Positions 8,922-18,513 of a DNA stretch of 64,000 nt are shown one piece after another. Origin of the DNA: Marinobacter sp. SS13-12 (GTDB lineage Bacteria > Pseudomonadota > Gammaproteobacteria > Pseudomonadales > Oleiphilaceae); NCBI RefSeq assembly GCF_030227115.1, contig NZ_JASSUA010000001.1, forward strand, positions 1,116,001-1,180,000, read 5' to 3'. Under the pieces are notes generated by a model. It did no database searches and had not been told where the DNA came from. It was given only the letters and a program-made list of their open reading frames with translations. Both the position numbers and the translations under genes were made by a program. Within the stretch, counting starts at the first letter, position 1. Each line of letters begins with the position of its first letter.

Positions 8922-11749
8922 TACATGGCCTCCAGGGCGTCGCGCACCTCGGCTGCAGTGGCTTTGCCCAGGGCCAGCTTCGCCTGGCCTCGTGCATGTT
9001 CCCGGCTCAGCCCGCGAATGCAGGCTTTCACCAGTGGCACCCTCCGGCTGGTGACCGACAGCTCGTCCACGTCCAGTCCCAGCAGTACCGGAATGGCCTG
9101 GGGGTCGGAAGCCAGCTCGCCGCAGACACCCACCCAGCGTTGGTGGGCGTGGGCGGCTTCCACCGTCATGCGGATCAGTTGCAGTACCGAGGGATGCAGG
9201 CCATCGGATTGCGCTGAGAGCTGACCGTGGCCACGGTCAATAGCCAGGGTGTACTGGGTCAGGTCGTTGGTGCCCACGGAAAAGAAGTCCACTTCCGGCG
9301 CCAGGGTGTGGGCCAGCAGGGCACAGGAAGGAATCTCGATCATCACGCCCACCTGCAGGCCCTGGCAGGGGATCTCGGCACGGACCCGCTCGACGATGGC
9401 CTTGGCGGCGCGGAACTCCTCCAGATCCTTGACCATGGGAAACATGATTCGCAGCGGGCGGTTATCGGCGGCAGTCAGCAGAGCGCGTATCTGGGTTTCC
9501 AGGATCTCCGGTCGGGTCAGTGACAGGCGAATGCCCCGCAGTCCCAGGAAGGGGTTGTCCTCGTGGGGCAGGGGCCAGTAATCCAGCGGCTTGTCACCAC
9601 CCACATCGAGGGTGCGCGCCACCAGTGGCAGGCCGTTGAGGGCATCGAAAGCGTGACGGTATTCCTTCACCTGGGTGTCCAGGTCAGGTGCTTCCGGATG
9701 TTCCATGAAAATGAACTCGGTGCGCAGCAGGCCAATACCATCGGCGCCCCGATCCACGGCATCCGGGGTGTGAGCGGTGTTGCCCAGGTTGGCACACACG
9801 TCGATGGTGTGGCCATCGGTTGTGGTGGCGGGCTCGTTCCGGCATTCGTGAGCCCGCGCCTGCAGGCGGGTGAGCTGATCCAGGCGGCGGTTGATCCGTT
9901 CACGGCGTTCGCGTCCGGGATTGGGCACCAGGCAGCCTCGCTCGCCGTCAACCACCAGGTCCGTGCCATTGACGATGGTCAGAATGCGATTGCCGGCACC
10001 GACTACCGCCGGCAGGCCCAGTGCCCGGGCCAGGATTGCACTGTGTGAGGTGGCGCCGCCACGGGCCGTAACCAGTCCGCGAACCCGCTGAGTATCCAGC
10101 CTGGCCACATCGGAGGGGCCAAGATCATCTGCCACTAACACATAGGGCTCGTCCGGCGGCGTCGGCATGGCAACACCGCAGAGGTTTGCCAGTACGCGGC
10201 GGCCGACATCCCGCAGGTCCGCCGCGCGTTCGGCAAGCAGACGGTCTGCCAGCGCTTCCTGTGCCCTTGCCGCGGTGTCAATGGCCTGCCACCAGCCGGC
10301 CTCGGCGGAGGCGCCTTCGTTGATGGCTTCCAGGGCAGCCTGGTAGAGGTCGTCGTCCTGCAACATTTCCACGTGCACCGACAGGATCGGCGCAACTTCA
10401 CCGCCTTCGGCCTGGCGAATCAATGTACGCAGTTGTCCATCGGCTTCGTCGATAGCACCGCCAAGGCGACTGGTCTGTTCACCGGCATCGCTGGCGGTTG
10501 CGGAATAATCCAGGGTGGGCTGGCGCATCACGAAGGCAGGAGCCAGTGCCAGGCCCGGTGAGGCTGCGACGGCTCTCAGGGCCTCGTCATCAGTCAGCGG
10601 TTGCGGTTCTGATTCTGACGGTTCCGGCTGGCTTTCCTGATGTCGCAGTGGGGATACTGTCTCACCGAGCCCGTCGGTCACGGCCTGACAAACGGCTTTT
10701 ACGGCCTGTGCTGCCTCATCGCCGGTGGCAGAGATCACCAGGGTCTGACCGCGTCGTGCGCCGAGGCCGATAATACGCGTGAGGCTGATGGCGGAAACGG
10801 AATTACCGTCGCCTTCTTCCAGGCGGATACGAATATCGGCGTTGTGCAGGCGAGCTTCCTGGACCAGTTGTTTGGCGGGTCTGGCGTGAAGGCCGTGGGT
10901 GTTCAGGAGCCTTACCCGCTCACTGACTGCATTGGCCTGCTCGCCGGATAGCCGTGAGAGCACGGCGTCCACGGAGTGGCTTTCCAGGGCGGTGTTCTGG
11001 GCCAGAAAGTTATCGATACGCTCCAGCAATTCCCGGCAATCGTCGCCCTGGCCGGCGAGGCAGAAAACGCCCGCGAGTTCGTCGGTGGCCTCTTTGGGGG
11101 TTGCCAGCGCCAGCGCCGGGCGGTGGCTGCCGATGCTGTGGTGAACCAGCCAGAACCCCTGGCCAAGACCCACAGGCGGCTGACTGACGATCTCTTTCAT
11201 GAAGGCGGAGTCTACACAGCCGAGGCCCTGGAGCCGGGCGGCGGCACTCATGGCAAGTTCGCTGGTGGCGTGGGTGTTCACACCCAGGCACAGCGTCTGT
11301 GCGTCGCATTTCGGTACTATCGGTTCCCGGGACAATAAGGTTGCCAGAACCGCGGTGTCGTCGGCTTCAGCAAGCTTCCGGGAAAGGCCCGGTTTGTCCA
11401 GCACGCGGGTCAGATGGCGCAGTATGTCCAGATGCTCGTCAGACTGGGCTGCGATGGCGACCAGCACATACACGGTGGCGTTGTCGTGCCAGGTGATCCC
11501 GTCAGGAAACTGCAGCACCCGGATACCGGTACTGATGACCGCGTCGCGGCTTTCTGGAGTGCCGTGGGGAATGGCAATGCCGTTGCCAAGCACCGTTGAG
11601 GACTGTTGCTCCCTTGCCAGCATGCCGGCATGGTAGTCGGGCGTCGTGCGGCCTGTGTCCTGCAGGTCCAGGCTTGCCTGTTTCAGGGCATCCTGCCAGT
11701 CGGTTGCCGTGCAGCCCAGGCGGATATCGTTGGCTGTGAGCGTCAGCAT
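8921..11749 (-). CDS. fruB: Fused PTS protein EIIA(Fru)-HPr-EI
   Basis: This cytoplasmic multidomain protein carries the whole soluble phosphorelay from phosphoenolpyruvate to FruA. Domains in order over 942 residues: EIIA(Fru) at 1-145 with the phosphohistidine in AIPHGTPES (His62); a linker or degenerate domain; HPr near 270-365 with NTHGLHARPAKQ; and enzyme I to the end, with the active His in GGATSHSAILARALGLP, the PEP-binding TLDVGGDKPLDYW and FFSVGTNDLTQYTLAIDR, and CGELASD. The size and domain order match Pseudomonas FruI/FruB. Start 11749 puts MLTLTANDIRLG first; a longer reading to 11791 lacks support. It is first in the operon and divergent from the repressor gene, with a Cra-type operator between them. 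Confidence 0.96.
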   Translation of the reverse strand: MLTLTANDIRLGCTATDWQDALKQASLDLQDTGRTTPDYHAGMLAREQQSSTVLGNGIAIPHGTPESRDAVISTGIRVLQFPDGITWHDNATVYVLVAIAAQSDEHLDILRHLTRVLDKPGLSRKLAEADDTAVLATLLSREPIVPKCDAQTLCLGVNTHATSELAMSAAARLQGLGCVDSAFMKEIVSQPPVGLGQGFWLVHHSIGSHRPALALATPKEATDELAGVFCLAGQGDDCRELLERIDNFLAQNTALESHSVDAVLSRLSGEQANAVSERVRLLNTHGLHARPAKQLVQEARLHNADIRIRLEEGDGNSVSAISLTRIIGLGARRGQTLVISATGDEAAQAVKAVCQAVTDGLGETVSPLRHQESQPEPSESEPQPLTDDEALRAVAASPGLALAPAFVMRQPTLDYSATASDAGEQTSRLGGAIDEADGQLRTLIRQAEGGEVAPILSVHVEMLQDDDLYQAALEAINEGASAEAGWWQAIDTAARAQEALADRLLAERAADLRDVGRRVLANLCGVAMPTPPDEPYVLVADDLGPSDVARLDTQRVRGLVTARGGATSHSAILARALGLPAVVGAGNRILTIVNGTDLVVDGERGCLVPNPGRERRERINRRLDQLTRLQARAHECRNEPATTTDGHTIDVCANLGNTAHTPDAVDRGADGIGLLRTEFIFMEHPEAPDLDTQVKEYRHAFDALNGLPLVARTLDVGGDKPLDYWPLPHEDNPFLGLRGIRLSLTRPEILETQIRALLTAADNRPLRIMFPMVKDLEEFRAAKAIVERVRAEIPCQGLQVGVMIEIPSCALLAHTLAPEVDFFSVGTNDLTQYTLAIDRGHGQLSAQSDGLHPSVLQLIRMTVEAAHAHQRWVGVCGELASDPQAIPVLLGLDVDELSVTSRRVPLVKACIRGLSREHARGQAKLALGKATAAEVRDALEAM

Positions 11750-11832
11750 GGGGGTTAGCCTCGCCTTGTTGTTGTGGTGTAGTGCTGGCATGGGCGCTCG
11801 ATGTCTGCCACTGCCAGAGAAATCCGGGTTGC

Positions 11833-11844
11833 TGAATCGTGTCA
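11833..11844. promoter_or_regulatory. Candidate FruR/Cra operator between fruB and fruR
   Basis: TGAATCGTGTCA closely matches the Cra/FruR operator TGAAWCGNTTCA. It lies about midway between the divergent fruB and fruR starts. A second, weaker TGAATCATGAAA follows at 11857-11868. The expected effect is repression of fruBKA until fructose 1-phosphate releases the repressor. The match is seen; the binding is inferred. Confidence 0.7.
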
Positions 11845-11917
11845 GCAGGCATAGAATGAATCATGAAACAGATCTGATCAGAAATCAAGCAATCTGTGAC
11901 CAGGAGGAAATGGCCCC

Positions 11918-12901
11918 ATGACCCTTGCAGAACTTGCCCGCCTGGCCGGGGTATCCCGTACCACGGCCAGCTATGTCATCAATGGCCAGGGGCCGGCCCG
12001 CAGAATCAAGCAGCAGACCATCGACAAGGTGCTGGAGGCAGCCCGGAACAATCATTTCCAGATTGATACCCAGGCTGCTGCCCTTCGTGGTGGCGCAAGT
12101 CGCACCCTCGGTTTTATCCTGCCGGACCTGGAAAACGCCAGTTATGCCCGTCTCGCAAAGCTTCTGGAGCAGGGCGCCCGCGCCCGGGGGTACCAGTTGT
12201 TGATCGCCGGCTCCGGGGACGACCCGGATACCGAGAAAGAGTTGGCCCGTTCCCTGAAGGCAAGACGGTGCGACGCCCTGATTGTCGCCAGCGCCCTGGC
12301 CCCCGATGATCCTTTCTATCAGCAACTGCAACAGGATGACTTGCCGGTGATCGCGGTGGACCGGGCCCAGTCGCCCGGTGTGATCAGTTGTATTGTCAGC
12401 GACAACCGCAAGGGCGCCGCCGTACTGACCCGTTCCGTGCTGGAGCCAGGGACCGGATCAGTGGTCTGGCTCGATGCCGTGCCAGCTCTGGCGATGACCC
12501 GTGAGCGCCGCGAAGGCTTTGAAGACGTGGCGCGAAGCCGCAGTGGAACATGGTCGGTCTACAGCGGCGATCACTACGACCGGGCCTCCGGCGCCGGACT
12601 GATGCGGCAGGTGCTCGCAGAACAGGGTCTGCCGGATGCAATGATCACCGCCTCTTACACGCTGTTGCAGGGGGTCCTCGACGTTCTTCTGGAACAGCCG
12701 GGCGGCTTGCCGGAGTCGCTTCGAATGGCTACCTTCGGAGATGACCGGTTGCTGGATTTCCTGCCGGTCAGGGTTCACTCGTTACCACAAAAACATGAGG
12801 CCATTGCCGAAGCGACGCTGGACCGGGCGCTGGCCGCGATCTCGGGCCACAACGAGCCGCAAACGATCGTTATCAACCGGTCACTCAAACGGCGCCGTTG
12901 A
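11918..12901 (+). CDS. fruR: LacI-family fructose repressor (Cra/FruR-type)
   Basis: A 327-residue LacI-family transcription regulator. The N-terminal helix-turn-helix is TLAELARLAGVSRTTASYVI at residues 2-21, followed by the hinge helix region and a periplasmic-binding-protein-like effector domain (FILPDLENASYARLAKLLEQ). The VSRTTASYVING pattern is that of Cra/FruR rather than LacI or PurR. Position, divergent from fruBKA with a TGAATCGTGTCA operator between, indicates that it controls that operon, probably with fructose 1-phosphate as inducer. AGGAGG lies just upstream of the ATG. The macro-domain gene follows after 22 bp and is likely cotranscribed. Confidence 0.93.
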   Translation: MTLAELARLAGVSRTTASYVINGQGPARRIKQQTIDKVLEAARNNHFQIDTQAAALRGGASRTLGFILPDLENASYARLAKLLEQGARARGYQLLIAGSGDDPDTEKELARSLKARRCDALIVASALAPDDPFYQQLQQDDLPVIAVDRAQSPGVISCIVSDNRKGAAVLTRSVLEPGTGSVVWLDAVPALAMTRERREGFEDVARSRSGTWSVYSGDHYDRASGAGLMRQVLAEQGLPDAMITASYTLLQGVLDVLLEQPGGLPESLRMATFGDDRLLDFLPVRVHSLPQKHEAIAEATLDRALAAISGHNEPQTIVINRSLKRRR

Positions 12902-12923
12902 GGTGTTGGCTGGGGAGACTCCC

Positions 12924-13460
12924 ATGGCAGAGATTGAACTGAACGGAAAAACCGTAGAATGCGTACGCGGTGACATTACCAGTCAGGACGATATCGAGGC
13001 AGTGGTTAATGCGGCCAACGCACAACTGATGCCCGGTGGCGGTGTCGCCGGTGCACTCCATTCTGCGGCAGGTCCCGGGCTGGCGCAGGAATGCCGCCCC
13101 ATGGCTCCGATACGGCCCGGCGAGGCTGTTATCTCCGGCGCCCATAACCTGCCGAACCAGTTTGTCATTCACTGCCTGGGGCCGGTGTACGGCGTTGATG
13201 AGCCCTCTGATTACTGGCTGGCGGAGTGTTACCGGAATTCACTGGAGTTGGCGGACAGTAAAGGCATTGAATCTGTCGCGTTCCCGGCGATATCAGCGGG
13301 GGCTTTTGGTTATCCGGTGGAAGGTGCGGCCGAGGTGGCCCTGGCCACGGTAAAGCAGGTCCTCCCGCGGCTGGAGAATGTAAAGCGGGTGCGCTTCGTG
13401 CTGTTTGGTGCGTCTGACGAACAGGTCTTTAGTAGTCGTCTGTTATCGACCATTGAGTAA
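12924..13460 (+). CDS. Macro domain (ADP-ribose-binding) protein
   Basis: A 178-residue single-domain protein of the macro (Appr-1''-p processing) family. The ADP-ribose-binding signatures are visible: VECVRGDITSQDDIEAVVNA, NAANAQLMPGGGVAGALHSA and AFPAISAGAFGYP. The pattern resembles E. coli YmdB, which deacetylates O-acetyl-ADP-ribose and affects RNase III; the enzymatic activity here is inferred. The start at 12924 was chosen for GGGGAG upstream and because the conserved domain begins there; the same frame is open further up inside fruR but that reading overlaps the repressor gene. It is closely linked to fruR. Confidence 0.9.
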   Translation: MAEIELNGKTVECVRGDITSQDDIEAVVNAANAQLMPGGGVAGALHSAAGPGLAQECRPMAPIRPGEAVISGAHNLPNQFVIHCLGPVYGVDEPSDYWLAECYRNSLELADSKGIESVAFPAISAGAFGYPVEGAAEVALATVKQVLPRLENVKRVRFVLFGASDEQVFSSRLLSTIE

Positions 13461-13525
13461 TAAGCAGTTTTCCGGGCAGCGCCTACACTGGATAGTTCCG
13501 AATCCGTTTGTCCGGGAGTGCTGTC

Positions 13526-14377
13526 TTGTCTCGATTGCGTACCTTGTTGCTGACCACCGTCGCCATGATGGCCTTTGCCGGCAACTCACTGCTCTGCCGC
13601 GCGGCGTTACGTGATACCGATATCGATGCCGCCACCTTTACCAGTGTTCGCCTGGTGTCAGGGGCATTAATGCTCTGGTTGCTACTGAGTGTTCGTGGCA
13701 ATCGTGCACCAATGAAGCAGGGCTCCTGGGGCTCTGCGCTGGCCCTGTTTGTCTATGCCGCTGCTTTCTCCTACGCCTATGGGGGCTTGTCTGCGGCCAT
13801 GGGTGCATTGCTGCTGTTTGGCGCGGTTCAGGCCACCATGATCAGCATCGGAATTGTCCGTGGCAATCGCCCGCAGCTGTGGCAGTGGATCGGGTTTGTC
13901 GTTGCCTTTTCCGGTCTGGTGGGGCTGTTGTTGCCGGGCCTTACTGCACCCCCGTTGTTCAGTTCCCTGCTAATGATCAGCGCCGGTATTGCCTGGGGTG
14001 TCTACTCGCTGCGGGCAAAAGGTGCCGGTGAGCCCACGGCAGTCACCACGGGGAACTTCATCAGGGCCGTGCCCATGGCATTGGTCCTGAGCCTTATCAT
14101 GATGGCCAGTGCTAGCATCGATATGGCGGGTATGGGCTATGCGATTGCTTCCGGGGCGATTGCTTCGGGCATGGGCTATGCCATCTGGTATATGGCGTTG
14201 CCATTGCTGCAGCCAACCTCGGCAGCCACCGTTCAGCTCAGCGTGCCCGTGATCGCTGCAATCGGTGGTGTCCTGTTGCTGAGTGAGCCGTTGACTCTCA
14301 GGTTGGTCGTGGCCGGTATCGCCATTCTCGGAGGTATCGCTATTGTGATCCGGGCGGGGCAGAAAAAGACGGTGTGA
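13526..14377 (+). CDS. EamA/DMT-family membrane transporter
   Basis: A protein of about 283 residues with ten predicted hydrophobic segments and the EamA duplication typical of drug/metabolite transporters. The first half includes FAGNSLLCRAALRDTDIDA and the second half GIAWGVYSLRAKG and FLRR-like loops (here NFIRAVPMAL). Function is probably export of a small metabolite; substrate unknown. No ATG fits the start. I chose TTG at 13526, preceded by GGGAG at good spacing; another in-frame TTG at 13508 is possible. It lies 65 bp after the macro-domain gene on the same strand. Confidence 0.85.
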   Translation: MSRLRTLLLTTVAMMAFAGNSLLCRAALRDTDIDAATFTSVRLVSGALMLWLLLSVRGNRAPMKQGSWGSALALFVYAAAFSYAYGGLSAAMGALLLFGAVQATMISIGIVRGNRPQLWQWIGFVVAFSGLVGLLLPGLTAPPLFSSLLMISAGIAWGVYSLRAKGAGEPTAVTTGNFIRAVPMALVLSLIMMASASIDMAGMGYAIASGAIASGMGYAIWYMALPLLQPTSAATVQLSVPVIAAIGGVLLLSEPLTLRLVVAGIAILGGIAIVIRAGQKKTV

Positions 14378-14397
14378 ACGCCACGCGCTGCAACCGC

Positions 14398-15393
14398 TCA
14401 GTCACAGGACAGGTCATCCGCGTTGCGGAATTGCTCCATGATGGCATCGCGACGGCGCTCGTTATCCTTGTACTCTTCCGGCAGCGGCTGCAGGAAATAG
14501 AGAAAGTCGCCTTTTCCCCGGTGGGCGTTCAGCAGGCTGTCCAGATCATCTCCCGAGTGCCAGAACACCGGGCTGATAACGGCAACGTCAAGATCCGGGC
14601 GCTTCTTTTCCAGCACCGCGACCATGCCCAGGCGATCCTCTGAGTGAAAAGTGCCGGTGAGGTGGATAACCTGGTGCTCAGGGTTCTCTTCAAGCGCCCT
14701 GATCACCCGATCTGCCATGGTATTGTCCCGCAACAACTGAGCCTTATAGCTGTTTTCCAGGCGTTTGCCGTTATCGGTCTCGCCATGGCCGCCGCCAAGC
14801 GTGTCGAAAAATTTCCTGCGATAATCCGGGGTGTCAAAAAACGGCGCCTCCGGTAGCCGCTGGCGTTGCGAGGCATGGAGTCCGTCAAGATAGGCCTCGC
14901 CAGTGCGACCAACGCATCGAACGATATCGGCAGGTGCGTTGGCGGCAATCACCGGGATGTTCCGTTTTTTCGAGAACTCGATAAGGGGGCGGTAGGATGC
15001 CTTGTAGTTGGGCCAGGCACCGGTATCGGCAATCAGCTCCTCCTCGCCAGACTTCCCGGAGAGATACCTGTCCAGCTGGGACTGATCATCCAGGGTGAAC
15101 TGTTCCATGCTCAACACCTGCCGCGGACGCTGCTGGTAAAGTGACGATTGCACCAGCGATTGCAGCAGGTGGGCACCATGGTGGCCGTGAAACTCGCCAA
15201 TCACCACCACGTCTGCCGGTGTGAGTTTTTCTGCAAGCTGGTTGATGGAGAGCAACCTGCCTTTGTCATCGGCGATGATAGAATCGTACTGGGTTTGTGG
15301 CGGCATGACTTTCTGGTTGCTGGCGGGCAGGGAGCTGCAGCCTGCAAAGAGCAGGCAGGCGAGTATTACCAGAGTGTGAGAATATGTCGTCAT
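14398..15393 (-). CDS. ChaN-family lipoprotein
   Basis: A 331-residue predicted outer-membrane or periplasmic lipoprotein. The signal peptide ends in a lipobox, LLFAGCSS, with the acylated Cys at about 19. The rest matches the ChaN/DUF399 family: DVVVIGEFHGHHGAHLLQS, then a MEQF motif and the late HLTGTFHS stretch. Campylobacter ChaN binds haem and is linked to iron uptake; in other bacteria the role is unclear. The gene is divergent from the SulP transporter, with 74 bp between starts. Confidence 0.87.
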   Translation of the reverse strand: MTTYSHTLVILACLLFAGCSSLPASNQKVMPPQTQYDSIIADDKGRLLSINQLAEKLTPADVVVIGEFHGHHGAHLLQSLVQSSLYQQRPRQVLSMEQFTLDDQSQLDRYLSGKSGEEELIADTGAWPNYKASYRPLIEFSKKRNIPVIAANAPADIVRCVGRTGEAYLDGLHASQRQRLPEAPFFDTPDYRRKFFDTLGGGHGETDNGKRLENSYKAQLLRDNTMADRVIRALEENPEHQVIHLTGTFHSEDRLGMVAVLEKKRPDLDVAVISPVFWHSGDDLDSLLNAHRGKGDFLYFLQPLPEEYKDNERRRDAIMEQFRNADDLSCD

Positions 15394-15467
15394 AATTGCT
15401 TATACGACCACGAAACCCGGTTGGCTGTCAGCCCTTTGTTGTTCTGATTCATTGTTCAGGATGTTTA

Positions 15468-17201
15468 ATGCCCCATCGTGCCTACCTGTTTTCCCTGCGA
15501 CTTGCCCACGCCTTCCGCGAGGCCTGTATCGACGAGCGCTATACCACAAAGCGACTTGGCCGCGATGTGATGGCAGGGGTTACCGTGGGCATTATTGCCA
15601 TTCCGCTGGCCATGGCGCTGGCCATTGCCAGCGGAGTGCCGCCCCAATATGGTCTCTACACGGCCTTCATTGCCGGATTTGTGATCGCGTTAACCGGCGG
15701 CAGCCGTTTCAGTATTTCTGGTCCCACCGCCGCCTTTGTTGTGATCCTGTATCCCATCGCCCAGACCTATGGCCTGGGTGGCTTGCTGCTTGCCTCGCTG
15801 ATGTCGGGTGTATTGTTGCTGATTATGGCGTTCATGCGTCTGGGGCGATTCATCGAATACATTCCCGAATCGGTTACTCTCGGATTTACCGGCGGCATTG
15901 CGGTGGTGATCGCCACCCTGCAGGTGAAGGACTTTTTCGGGCTGAACATTGAGCAAATGCCGGAGCATTACTGGGACAAGCTGGCGGCTGTTGGTGAGGC
16001 GATGCCCGGGCTGGATGCCATGACCACACTGGTGGCAATAGCCACCCTGGCGGTGATGCTGCTATGGCCCCGTTTGAAGCCGCCGGTACCACCCCATCTG
16101 CCGGCAGTGATTATTGGCAGTCTTCTGGCGATGGCGCTGAATATCAACGGCGCAGCAATAGAAACCATTGGTTCCCGGTTCAGTTACCTGCTGGCGGACG
16201 GGTCTCTTGGTGCCGGCATTCCTCCCTTTCTGCCTGAGTTTGCCTGGCCCTGGAGCCAGCCGGACGCCAGTGGTGAGCCCCTGGGCATTAGCTGGACTCT
16301 GGTCCGGGACCTGTTGCCGGCTGCTTTTGCCATTGCCATGCTGGGAGCCATTGAATCGCTGCTGTGTGCCGTGGTGCTGGATGGCATGACAGGCAAACGC
16401 CACAGCGCTAACAGTGAATTGCTGGGGCAGGGTATCGGCAATGTGATTACGCCGTTTTTTGGTGGCATTACGGCAACAGCCGCCATTGCCCGTTCCGCGG
16501 CCAACTACCGCGCGGGGGCGGAATCGCCGGTTTCAGGCATGGTGCACGCACTGGTGGTTCTGCTGGCACTGGTGTCGCTGGCGCCGTTGCTTGCCTACCT
16601 GCCGATGGCAGCCATGGCGGCATTGTTGGTAATGGTGGCCTGGAACATGAGTGAGGCCCCCAAATCCGTTCACCTCCTGAAGACTGCCCCGCGAAGCGAC
16701 ATCCTGGTGTTCATTACCTGCTTCTCGTTGACTGTGTTGCTGGACATGGTCATCGCCATCACCACCGGGATTCTGTTGGCGGCGGTCCTGTTCATGCGGG
16801 AAATGGCCCAGATGACCCGGGTGACGGACATTACCGGCAGCAGGCGAATGGAAGGGGCTCGCCTGCCTGACGGTTGGCAGGTGTTCAAGATCAATGGCCC
16901 CCTGTTTTTCGCCGCGGCCGACCGGATTTTCGGGGAGTTGGCGCAGCTGTCGGCCAGCGCCCGCGGTTTTATTCTCTACATGGATGGGGTGACGATTCTG
17001 GATGCCGGCGGGTTGTCTGCCCTTAACAAGCTGATCAGCACCTGCCGGGCAGATGGCACGCAAGTGGTTATCGCAGATCTGCAGTTCCAGCCGTTGCGCA
17101 CCCTGGCCAGGGCGGGTGTGAAACCGGAAGAGGGCGTGGTCCGGTTCTATCCGACCCTGGATGAAGCGGTCAAAGCTGAAGGCCAGCTTGCCCCTACATA
17201 G
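15468..17201 (+). CDS. SulP (SLC26) anion transporter with STAS domain
   Basis: A 577-residue inner-membrane transporter of the SulP/SLC26 family, which carries sulfate, bicarbonate or dicarboxylates. The membrane domain starts with the family signature VTVGIIAIPLAMALAIASGV and GLYTAFIAGF, and contains TGGSRFSISGPTAAFVVILY. The C-terminal cytoplasmic STAS domain is seen in FILYMDGVTILDAGGLSALN. Start 15468 (MPHRAYLF) was chosen because CAGGATG precedes it and homologues begin near here; the frame remains open further up. The substrate cannot be read from the sequence. Its 3' end overlaps the convergent barrel gene by 8 bp. Confidence 0.92.
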   Translation: MPHRAYLFSLRLAHAFREACIDERYTTKRLGRDVMAGVTVGIIAIPLAMALAIASGVPPQYGLYTAFIAGFVIALTGGSRFSISGPTAAFVVILYPIAQTYGLGGLLLASLMSGVLLLIMAFMRLGRFIEYIPESVTLGFTGGIAVVIATLQVKDFFGLNIEQMPEHYWDKLAAVGEAMPGLDAMTTLVAIATLAVMLLWPRLKPPVPPHLPAVIIGSLLAMALNINGAAIETIGSRFSYLLADGSLGAGIPPFLPEFAWPWSQPDASGEPLGISWTLVRDLLPAAFAIAMLGAIESLLCAVVLDGMTGKRHSANSELLGQGIGNVITPFFGGITATAAIARSAANYRAGAESPVSGMVHALVVLLALVSLAPLLAYLPMAAMAALLVMVAWNMSEAPKSVHLLKTAPRSDILVFITCFSLTVLLDMVIAITTGILLAAVLFMREMAQMTRVTDITGSRRMEGARLPDGWQVFKINGPLFFAAADRIFGELAQLSASARGFILYMDGVTILDAGGLSALNKLISTCRADGTQVVIADLQFQPLRTLARAGVKPEEGVVRFYPTLDEAVKAEGQLAPT

Positions 17202-18408
17202 GCCAGTGCATTTGCAGATTGCCACCTCCGAAGGCCGCCTTGTGCAGATAAAAAGTCGGCGCGAGCGTGAGAATCGCGTTTTCTTTTCGGGACAGCACGA
17301 TCTCGAAGGGTAAAGCGAATTTACCGGTAAATCCGTGGTGGTCCTCGTCTTCGCTTTTTGAATAGGTCTGCTCTATGTCCGCCACGCTCAAGTAAATCGC
17401 CGGCTTCAGGGTAACGGCCGGGGTCAGGGCCAGGCTGACATGCCCGGCCAGAACCGGTTCTCTGCGGCGCAGGTCCGCAATTTCATCCAGAGTTCGCCCC
17501 GTATACCCCTTTTCCCTGAGATAGAAATAATGAAGCCCGATGCCGGGTTCCAGGCGATGGTTGTTATAGATGGCTTCCGCGTCAACCCTGAGATGGTCAC
17601 GCATGGTGGGTATGCCGGCAGCGCGCTCATCCAGGTTGTAATACCGGCGGGTATGCTCTCCGCTCAGGGCCGTCCGGAGTTGCCAGTGGCTGCGCCAGAA
17701 TTGATGGCTGAGGGCGCCCCGGATGGTTTCGTTTTCCACCAGCAGGCCTTCACTGCGGCTGTCGAAGGTGGAAGCTGGGGAATAAGTGACGGAGGCGGTG
17801 GTGCCGCTGTGTTGATGCAGTCCCGTTGGCCGGTGCCACTGGAGGAAGAAACTCTGTGCCGGGTCCTCAAACGCATCGTCGCTGCGGGTTTTGTCGTTGA
17901 AGTAGAAATCGGGCAGTATCCAGCTGGCATGTAACCAGGATTCATTGTCAAAGGTGTGGCGGCCGCTGAGATAAACATCGGAGCGGGATTTGTCGGCAAA
18001 CACATCTCCCTGGAGCCATACTTCGGTTGCATCGGTTAACTGGTGGCGAAATCCTACAAGCTGGCGGTCGTAACTGCCGTCAAAGTCCTCACTGCGCTGG
18101 ATGTCCAGCAGGAAGCCCTGTCGATCCTCGTTGAAGCCGAAATCCTGGCGGAACCGAAAGTCCAGATAAAGGCGCCGGCTTCCAACGCTGCCACCGGTTC
18201 CACGGATGCCGTTTTCGATAGCAGAAGGGGCCGGTTGGCTGTGCCCGAAAGACAATTCATGAAGGTAGCGTTCGACACTGGCCGTGTCGTCCCTGCCCAG
18301 AACCACAGCGTCTTGCCGCCACGGTTGAGGTATGTGATTGGGCTCGGCTGCCAGCGTCGCTGGCAGAAGAACAGCAATGGCAATAATGATCTTCAGCTTG
18401 CTACCCAT
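17194..18408 (-). CDS. Predicted outer-membrane beta-barrel protein, unknown family
   Basis: A 404-residue protein with a Sec signal peptide (MGSKLKIIIAIAVLLPATLA, cleavage near AAEP). The rest consists of alternating amphipathic stretches rich in Tyr, Phe, Trp, Arg and His, for example RRLYLDFRFRQDFGFNEDRQ and GIGLHYFYLREKGYTGRTL, as expected of an outer-membrane barrel. I do not recognise the family. It lacks a TonB plug and ends in PM rather than the usual terminal aromatic residue. It is divergent from the CASTOR/POLLUX-like channel gene and convergent with sulP. A role in sensing or permeability would be a guess. Confidence 0.7.
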   Translation of the reverse strand: MGSKLKIIIAIAVLLPATLAAEPNHIPQPWRQDAVVLGRDDTASVERYLHELSFGHSQPAPSAIENGIRGTGGSVGSRRLYLDFRFRQDFGFNEDRQGFLLDIQRSEDFDGSYDRQLVGFRHQLTDATEVWLQGDVFADKSRSDVYLSGRHTFDNESWLHASWILPDFYFNDKTRSDDAFEDPAQSFFLQWHRPTGLHQHSGTTASVTYSPASTFDSRSEGLLVENETIRGALSHQFWRSHWQLRTALSGEHTRRYYNLDERAAGIPTMRDHLRVDAEAIYNNHRLEPGIGLHYFYLREKGYTGRTLDEIADLRRREPVLAGHVSLALTPAVTLKPAIYLSVADIEQTYSKSEDEDHHGFTGKFALPFEIVLSRKENAILTLAPTFYLHKAAFGGGNLQMHWPM

Positions 18409-18513
18409 GGCAGTTCCCGGCCAGGTTGCTGGTATTGAACAAACTTTTGCCCGTCTCCGTGTTGGCTAATAGGCTATGCTACGGACATTCCGGGCCCACG
18501 CAAAAGGATGATC

